Source: Acidobacteriota bacterium
GTDB taxonomy: Bacteria; Acidobacteriota; Vicinamibacteria; Vicinamibacterales; UBA8438
Reading direction: 5' to 3'
DNA: 6,457 bases
Assembly: GCA_011523485.1 (NCBI GenBank)
Contig: WTGR01000907.1
Location: 1 to 6,457 of the forward strand
Shown piece by piece: positions 1 through 6,457 of the stretch. The notes under the pieces are model-generated. The model was not told the DNA's origin. It was given only the letters and a program-made list of their open reading frames with translations, and did not search any database. How positions within the stretch are numbered: the first letter of the stretch is position 1; the number at the start of each line of letters is the position of its first letter. The translations under genes and the position numbers were made by a program.

Positions 1-490
1 CCATCATGCCCGAGTTGGTCCGGTAGGGGACCCGGTCGAGTCCGGGGAACGATGGGACGTGGGCGCGCGCCCCGACGTTGATGAAGATGCGGTCGGCCTG
101 GAGGATTCGATCCTCTACTCGTATTGATCGCGGACTTTCGAAGCGCGCATGCCCCGTATGCACGGTCACGTTGTCGAGAGCCCGGAGCCACTTTTCGACG
201 CCCTCGCTCGAACGACGCACGATGGCGTCCTTGCGCGCCTTGACCTTCGCCATGTCGACCGACACGCCGCCGCCGATGACGACGCCGAACTCGCCGGCGC
301 GCCGCGCGACGTGGGCGGCGTGAGCGCTCGCCACGAGCGCCTTCGTCGGGATGCAGCCGACGTTGACGCAGGTCCCGCCGAAGCGGTGCCGTTCCACGAC
401 CGCCACCCGCATGCCGGCGCCAGCGAGGGCCGCGGAGAGGCTGGGGCCTGCCTGACCGGTTCCGATCACGATGGCGTCGTACGACTTCAT
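1..490 (-). CDS. FAD-dependent pyridine nucleotide-disulfide oxidoreductase, N-terminal part (runs off left edge)
   Basis: This partial gene starts at the ATG at 490-488 and is open to the window edge, giving 163 codons. The translation begins MKSYDAIVIGTGQAG, a Rossmann FAD-binding GxGxxG motif (residues 10-15) followed by a strand ending in Glu33, the usual ribose-binding acid. The motif GGTCVNVGCIPTK (residues 38-50) carries the redox-active pair Cys41/Cys46 in the CxxxxC spacing of dihydrolipoamide dehydrogenase, mercuric reductase and glutathione reductase. Around residues 138-146 a further strand (DRIFINVGA) fits the second half of the FAD domain. The NAD(P)-binding and dimerisation domains lie outside the window. 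Exact substrate is unknown: the N-terminus resembles proteins annotated only as 'FAD-containing oxidoreductase' or mercuric-reductase-like, and there is no N-terminal heavy-metal domain or mer gene next to it. It is probably cytoplasmic and diverges from the antitoxin gene. Family is certain; substrate is not. Confidence 0.92.
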   Translation of the reverse strand, partial: MKSYDAIVIGTGQAGPSLSAALAGAGMRVAVVERHRFGGTCVNVGCIPTKALVASAHAAHVARRAGEFGVVIGGGVSVDMAKVKARKDAIVRRSSEGVEKWLRALDNVTVHTGHARFESPRSIRVEDRILQADRIFINVGARAHVPSFPGLDRVPYRTNSGMM

Positions 491-497
491 GTGTTGG

Positions 498-502
498 CTC
501 CT
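498..502 (-). promoter_or_regulatory. Shine-Dalgarno of the oxidoreductase gene
   Basis: On the minus strand this reads AGGAG, 7 nt before the ATG at 490. It supports that start, where the FAD-binding strand begins at once. The upstream region back to about 560 shows no convincing -35/-10 pair, so no promoter is called. Confidence 0.7.
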
Positions 503-531
503 GGTGGCGTGTGCCTGGAAAGCAACGTTGT

Positions 532-588
532 GAGACGATCATTCCGAGTCGGAAGATGACGCGCAAGTACCTGGGCGAGGAGCAGTGA
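532..588 (+). pseudogene. C-terminal remnant of a type II toxin gene (partner of the downstream antitoxin)
   Basis: In the frame ending at the TGA at 586-588 the sequence reads ETIIPSRKMTRKYLGEEQ. A tail of the type 'TIIPSRKATRKY' is what I remember from the C-terminus of small (about 90 aa) BrnT-like toxins encoded just upstream of this kind of antitoxin. The TGA lies 3 nt before the antitoxin ATG, the usual toxin-antitoxin spacing. Upstream of codon 532 the frame stays open but reads GSWWRVPGKQRC, which does not resemble the toxin. By position 490 the DNA is the start of the divergent oxidoreductase gene, so the first roughly 70 codons are gone. No start codon exists except an ATG at 556, which would give only 10 residues. 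The motif match is from memory and short. It could instead be a chance open stretch, but motif, frame, position and spacing all agree. Confidence 0.55.
577..582 (+). promoter_or_regulatory. Shine-Dalgarno of the antitoxin gene, inside the toxin remnant
   Basis: GAGGAG lies 9 nt before the ATG at 592 and overlaps the Glu-Glu codons near the end of the toxin remnant. In an intact pair this would couple antitoxin translation to that of the toxin. Keeping this ribosome site may explain why the toxin tail has survived. Confidence 0.6.
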
Positions 589-591
589 GAG

Positions 592-849
592 ATGCCACTC
601 GATGCCGACGAGCGTGAGCTTCTGGCGTCGGTCGAACGCGGAGAATGGCGGTCCACGCGGGGATTCGCACGCCAGCAGACCGAGTACGCACGCCGGGCGG
701 CGGCGACGTTCCGCAAGGATCGCCGGGTCAACATCCGAATCTCCAGCAAGGATCTCGAGGCCATTCAGAAACGGGCGCTCGAGGAAGGCTTGCCCTATCA
801 GACCCTCATGGCGAGCGTGCTGCACAAGTACGCGACCGGGCGGCTGTGA
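592..849 (+). CDS. Ribbon-helix-helix (CopG/BrnA-like) antitoxin
   Basis: The 85-residue product has the architecture of a CopG-type antitoxin. A charged N-terminal part (residues 1-43, including the ESVERGEW-like segment ASVERGEW at 12-19) would normally wrap the toxin. A C-terminal ribbon-helix-helix DNA-binding fold follows: strand RRVNIRIS (44-51), helix KDLEAIQKRALEEG (53-66), turn, then helix PYQTLMASVLHKY (68-80). The 'RKDxRVNIRxSSKDLEAIQ...LPYQTLxASxLHKYxxGRL' pattern is typical of a widespread antitoxin family that dimerises and represses its own operon while neutralising a cognate toxin. The start is set by GAGGAG 9 nt upstream. Other in-frame ATGs are not needed to include the fold. 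The toxin gene in front is reduced to a C-terminal remnant, so this is probably an orphan antitoxin. It points towards and stops 61 bp from the end of the cas operon. The fold is well supported; the toxin family is inferred. Confidence 0.85.
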   Translation: MPLDADERELLASVERGEWRSTRGFARQQTEYARRAAATFRKDRRVNIRISSKDLEAIQKRALEEGLPYQTLMASVLHKYATGRL

Positions 850-851
850 CG

Positions 852-872
852 GCCGACCAGCCGCGGGTCGGC
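852..872. terminator. Candidate bidirectional hairpin between convergent genes
   Basis: A perfect inverted repeat, GCCGACC (852-858) and GGTCGGC (866-872), encloses a 7-nt loop in the 61-bp gap between the antitoxin stop (849) and the csb2 stop (911). The position suits a shared terminator for the two converging units. There is no T-run on either strand, so it is not a textbook intrinsic terminator, and a 7-bp stem can arise by chance in GC-rich DNA. Confidence 0.35.
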
Positions 873-910
873 GATGCACCGGGGATCCGCACGCACGAGT
901 GTAGGCGGCG

Positions 911-3078
911 CTATCTCGCGTGAAACAAGCCGCCGCCTGCGTGACTGTCTCTGCCCAGCAGAAGCGGACCGCGAACGGCGACGGCGAAACGGATCTTCAG
1001 TCTCGCGGTCAGGCGTCCGCCCCGCGGCCCTGCTTCCACATCCGGAACACAGACCTCGAGCGGCGCCGGCAGACCGCGACGACGGCACTCCGCACGCACG
1101 TCCATCTCGACGGTTGAAGCGGGGTCGTCTCGTTTCCTGAAGTTGCGGGTTGCGAGGTACGGCGTCCTGCTGACCCAGGTCGTGGCCGGGCCGAGCAGCG
1201 GATCGCCGTCACCTGCCGGTTTTGCTACCAGGTTCTCGAATCGACCGAGCCGCCCGGCGTTCAACTCGGCGAGTCTTCGGGCCACGTCGGCGAATCGACG
1301 TCCCTCGCCGCCTCTCGGTCCGGCTCGGTGATCGACGGCCCACGGAGCAGCCACGATCAGTCGGGTGATCGAATCCTCTTCGGGGGCGCTGTCGGTGGCC
1401 AGGAAGACGTGGGCGTGATGGCCCGCACTATCTCGCCGGCCGTCCGATTCGTGGCCGGAGAACAAACGACTCACTCGGCCGTCGCCGTCGCGCGCCAGGG
1501 CCATCAGGGCGCGACGGAGGTGACGAAGGAGCACCGGACGGTCTCCGGGAACCACCCGGGTTCGCGTGTCCAGTTCGAAGACGAGCACGGCGTTGTCGTG
1601 CTCGATCGGCTCCATCAGGCCAAGGCCGCAGAATCTGCCGTCGCCGATGACGACCGGACCCCGGATCGGCTCGCCGAAGCGGAGCTCCACATGCCACAGC
1701 GCGTGCTTGGAGAAACGCGAACCGGCCGCGAAGAGCTCGGCGCGAACTCCTCTCCGCTGGAAGGGTTCCCGCTGCACGCGTATGTCCGTCGGCTTGGTTC
1801 GGATACCTGCATGACGAAGGGCCTGTACGACAGCAGCGGCAGCCCGCCGTTCCTCCTGGTTGCGCTCTGTCGAGGTCTTCTCACCCGCAGGTCCGATGCG
1901 GCGTCGTTGTGCGTCGGACAGTGCGACCGGCGTCATGCTGCGGAACACGACTGCCGGTTCTGCGAACCGATCCGCCATGCGGGCGTCGTCGGTCGACATC
2001 GTGCTTCCCGGCCAGACTTCTCCAGTCTGCGGATCGTATGGATGCAGTCCCGTGAACGCCCATTTCAGGTCATCGACCCGAACGGGACAGTCCGCGGGAA
2101 TCTCGGCCATGATGCGTCGTATGGACGGGTCGGTATGCTGTGCTCCGATCGAGGGAATGGGCACCAACCGGACTCGTCGAGCCACGTCCCGGGCTCCGGC
2201 GCTACGGCCGATAACCAGCCTCTCGAACACCATGGCCTTCGCGGGCAGTACCTCCTGAAGGCGACGCGCCGCGGCGTCCCGCAATCCGGTGAGCAGGGGT
2301 GCGGCGGCGGCGAGGGGGCGGGGTGCGAAGCCACTGTCCAGTCCTCGCAACTCGAAGTGCAGTCGCCGCGGCGGCGTGTCGTATCCCACGTGCCGAAAGG
2401 ACGCCTTCGGCGGCTGCCGGAACAATTGCCGGGACTTGCCGCGGCCCGCGCTGACGGTTCGAAGACGTTCGCGCTTCCGCCGATGCCGGTCGACAAGGCT
2501 GTCGAGCGTGCCCGCATGGGGCGCCGCCGTTTCACCGGCGCCGGCAGGTATCCGAACGGCCCCTGGATGAGATGAAAGAAGGACCTCTGCCGCGTCGCGA
2601 TCAAGCACTTGACCGTTCGCCCACGCCATGTCGATGCCTTTTCCGAGTTGGCACAGCCTTGTCGCGACGTCGCAGATGCGCGTCGCTTCGGTCGATCCCG
2701 ACTCGAAGTCCCATAGGTAGAGGACGGGATCATCGGCATCGAAATAGCAGGGTCGCCACGACTTCGGGACTCGAATCTCGCTCACGCGTGCCGGTTCGCC
2801 GCCGACCGCGTCGAGATCGTTGTTCGGAACGAACAATCTGACCGCCCGCCCACACCGCGCCGGTGGTGCCGCAATGCGGGGCGGGTCGAGGCCTTCCAGC
2901 CACTTCAGAGCGCGCACGTCGTCGTGCTGCAGCTTGGCGCCGCGGGCCGCTCCGGCGACAAGCGCCTGGAACAGACGGCCCGGCGACGGCGGCCAACCGT
3001 CCACGCCGTCGAACCGGTCCTCCCGGCCGTGGTAGCGGCCATCGAGAAAGCGGACGGCGATCAGCAGCGACCCGGGCA

Positions 3079-3079
<1 letters not shown>
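911..3079 (-). CDS. csb2: Type I-G CRISPR-associated Csb2 (Cas5-Cas6 fusion, GSU0054 family)
   Basis: The 722-residue product combines Cas5-like and Cas6-like RAMP regions, and in this subtype is thought to cut pre-crRNA and hold the crRNA handle. The N-terminus (LLIAVRFLDGRYHG, then WPPSPGRLFQAL at 29-40) is the family signature. Residues 459-489 contain HALWHVELRF and a glycine-rich stretch RGPVVIGDGRFCGLGLM. Residues 554-559 read HHAHVF, a His-rich candidate for the RNase site. The C-terminus ends with a second glycine-rich stretch, RGPLLLGRDSHAGGGLF (703-719), as in Cas6 G-rich loops. The protein appears long for the family, with much of the excess in basic segments (for example around 196-220). 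The ATG at 3079 shares one base with the csb1 stop and has AAGGAG 5 nt upstream. A GTG one codon earlier overlaps the csb1 stop by 4 nt but sits only 2 nt from that site, so ATG is preferred. It is the last gene of the cas operon; no cas1, cas2 or cas4 follows. Confidence 0.93.
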
Positions 3080-5052
<1,973 letters not shown>

Positions 5053-5060
<8 letters not shown>

Positions 5061-6457
5061 CCTTGTCTGCTCCTCCCTGCTTCGACGGTTTCCGCCGCGA
5101 CGATTCCCGGGAGGCGCTCTGATCGGCTGCCCGCAGAATCGCCTCCCGCCACGCAAGTCCCCAGGGACCGTACCGCTTCTGGAGGTCGGCGAAGCGCAAC
5201 GCAGCGTCCCCGGCCTTGGATTCAAGCTGGGAAGGCGGGCCGTCGTCGCAACCCGAAGAACCGACGATCGGGCGCGCATTGCCGTGATGCGCGGCGATCA
5301 GGTGCAGAATCAGGTCGCGCGTGCCGATGGGAAGGTTCGCCCGCTCCGCCTTCAGCAGCGAACCGAACTCGTGGCGATAGCCTTCCAGCAGACGCCAGTT
5401 TCCGCCGCCCCGCGTCTTGGCGTAGGGACGGTTCTCTCGCGGCGCGTTCATGGCGTTCTGCCAGCGCTCAGCGGCCTTGCCGTCATCGTGCAGGCGGGCG
5501 GCTGTGGTCAACGCTTGGGCCTCGTGATCCGGCAGACCAAGGCGCCTGGTCAACTCGCTGACCTGCTCGACGACCTGCCGGACGTGGCCGGGCAGGGACT
5601 GCGGCGCGGACATTATCGACCGGGAACTCTCACCGGCTACGTCGTCGTGCCACTTGAAGACCGCCAACCCTCGGCGCGCATTACCGCTCGCGTCGAAGCG
5701 GGTCTCGAAAGTGCGGACGTGCCGCCAGTCGTCCAAGTCGTCAGGGAACTTCAGCCCCTCCTCGTCTTCGTTGCCGGTGACCTCTTCCACTCGGAATCCG
5801 ATGAGAGGCCGTGAACTCTCCGCGGATGGGTCTGGCAGGCTTCTCCAGCTGTCGTCGGCATCCGCGGTAGCCGCCGCGATTTCGGCTTTGTCGTTCAGCA
5901 TTCCGTCACGCAGGCCGCCGATTCTCGCATCGACGACGAGCGTCGCTCCGGGCAGGTGACGATCCCTCCACTCCTTCTTCCGTCGGTCGCGTTGTCGCTG
6001 TTCGTCCTTGCTCAGACTCTTCGCGGATGCGGCAAGCCGTTGAAGCTCTCTCATGGTCCAGCCCGCGATGTGGTCTCCGGCCCGGTCGATCAGGACCACC
6101 ACGATCTCCTCGCCCTTAACGGCCAGGTCATCGTCCGCATCGCGCTTGGCGACTTGCACGATCCGCTTGAGCAGCCACTCGAACACGCGGCCTGACGCGG
6201 CCTCCAACCGCTCCGTTGCGTGTATCGACGCAGTGCGAAAGAACGCGGCGACCATCGCCGGAGGCGTCGTGATTTCGGCGCCGTGCTGAACGTGCGGCAG
6301 GTGCCGACGCCAGACCACGGTGGTCTGCGGGTCTTCGTCATCCTCCCAACCTCGCAACCACGGTGCAACCTCGGGACGTCCCTCGTGCCGCTTCAGCGAG
6401 GTCATGGACCATGCGTCGAGCAGCGGCCGCGTCAACTCGGGATGCAAGGGCGCCGAC
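5053..6457 (-). CDS. cas3: Cas3 helicase-nuclease, C-terminal part with HD domain (runs off right edge)
   Basis: The visible 467 residues are the 3' end of a type I-G Cas3; the frame is open through the right edge, so the start and the main helicase motifs are outside. Numbering from the first visible codon, residues 1-50 (PLHPELTRPLLDAWSMTS, then TTVVWRRHLP) are the end of the helicase region. Residues 144-163 are a highly charged linker. LPGATLVVDARIGGL (168-182) begins a connecting domain. The HD nuclease domain occupies roughly 285-450: LPGH (His291), LHDDGK (His323, Asp324, Lys327), RHEFG (His362), AAHHGN (His390, His391) and RAADQSAS (Asp445). All expected metal ligands are present, so nuclease activity is likely intact. 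Cas3 is recruited to the Cascade R-loop, nicks the displaced strand and degrades it while unwinding. HD at the C-terminus is the I-G arrangement, opposite to I-E, I-C or I-F. Its TGA lies 8 nt inside csb3. Confidence 0.95.
5070..5077 (-). promoter_or_regulatory. Shine-Dalgarno of csb3, inside the cas3 3' end
   Basis: On the minus strand this reads GGGAGGAG, 9 nt before the ATG at 5060. It decides the csb3 start against the 73-codon longer open frame. Confidence 0.75.

Noticed and set aside
149..559. A 136-codon plus-strand open frame running into the toxin remnant region, considered as a possible full-length toxin
   Set aside because: It is antisense to the well-supported oxidoreductase gene and is in a different frame from the toxin-like tail, so it cannot be the missing toxin.
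850..910. Search for CRISPR repeats, a leader or a small RNA in the gap after csb2
   Set aside because: Only 61 bp, with no repeated unit; the single hairpin is the only structure seen.
1328..2575. A 415-codon open frame on the plus strand
   Set aside because: It is wholly antisense to csb2, which has clear family motifs. It is low in recognisable domains and rich in Arg, Gly and Ser, as expected for a GC-rich antisense shadow.
5061..5279. N-terminal extension of csb3 to a 370-codon form
   Set aside because: It would overlap the HD-domain end of cas3 by over 200 bp. The Csb3 family N-terminus begins at the ATG at 5060, which has its own strong Shine-Dalgarno.

Overview
The window is high-GC bacterial DNA with no eukaryotic or viral features. 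Its main content is the interference (effector) part of a type I CRISPR-Cas system of subtype I-G (formerly I-U, also called the 'Dpsyc' or GSU005x type). The subtype is clear from three neighbouring genes recognisable by motif: csb2 (Cas5-Cas6), csb1 (Cas7) and csb3 (Cas8u2-type large-subunit protein). They follow a Cas3 whose HD nuclease domain lies at the C-terminus, as expected for this subtype. The species cannot be named from this sequence; base composition and gene content fit a high-GC environmental bacterium of a phylum such as Proteobacteria, Myxococcota, Acidobacteriota or Gemmatimonadota.

Layout, left to right. Positions 1-490 (minus strand, running off the left edge) hold the N-terminal half of a class I pyridine nucleotide-disulfide oxidoreductase with FAD-binding and redox-disulfide motifs. 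Positions 491-591 are a short divergent intergenic region. It contains what looks like the last 18 codons of a toxin gene whose 5' part is missing. Positions 592-849 (plus) encode a small ribbon-helix-helix antitoxin whose toxin partner would be that fragment. Positions 850-910 are a 61-bp convergent gap with a GC-rich hairpin. Positions 911 to 6457 (minus) are the cas operon, transcribed right to left: cas3 (3' end only; the gene enters from the right edge), csb3, csb1, csb2. All junctions overlap (8 nt, 4 nt, then 1 or 4 nt), and each downstream gene has a purine-rich Shine-Dalgarno inside the gene before it, so this is one tightly coupled transcription unit.

Working model from family knowledge: Csb2 processes pre-crRNA and caps the 5' handle end, Csb1 forms the crRNA backbone, Csb3 is the likely large or PAM-sensing subunit, and Cas3 unwinds and degrades the target. 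The adaptation genes (cas4-cas1 fusion, cas2) that I recall following csb2 in the Geobacter-type locus are not here. The operon ends directly against the toxin-antitoxin remnant and the oxidoreductase. No CRISPR repeats, tRNA, rRNA or insertion sequence were seen. The most unusual points are the missing adaptation module on this side, the decapitated toxin beside an intact antitoxin, and a glycine-rich motif occurring twice in the long Csb2.
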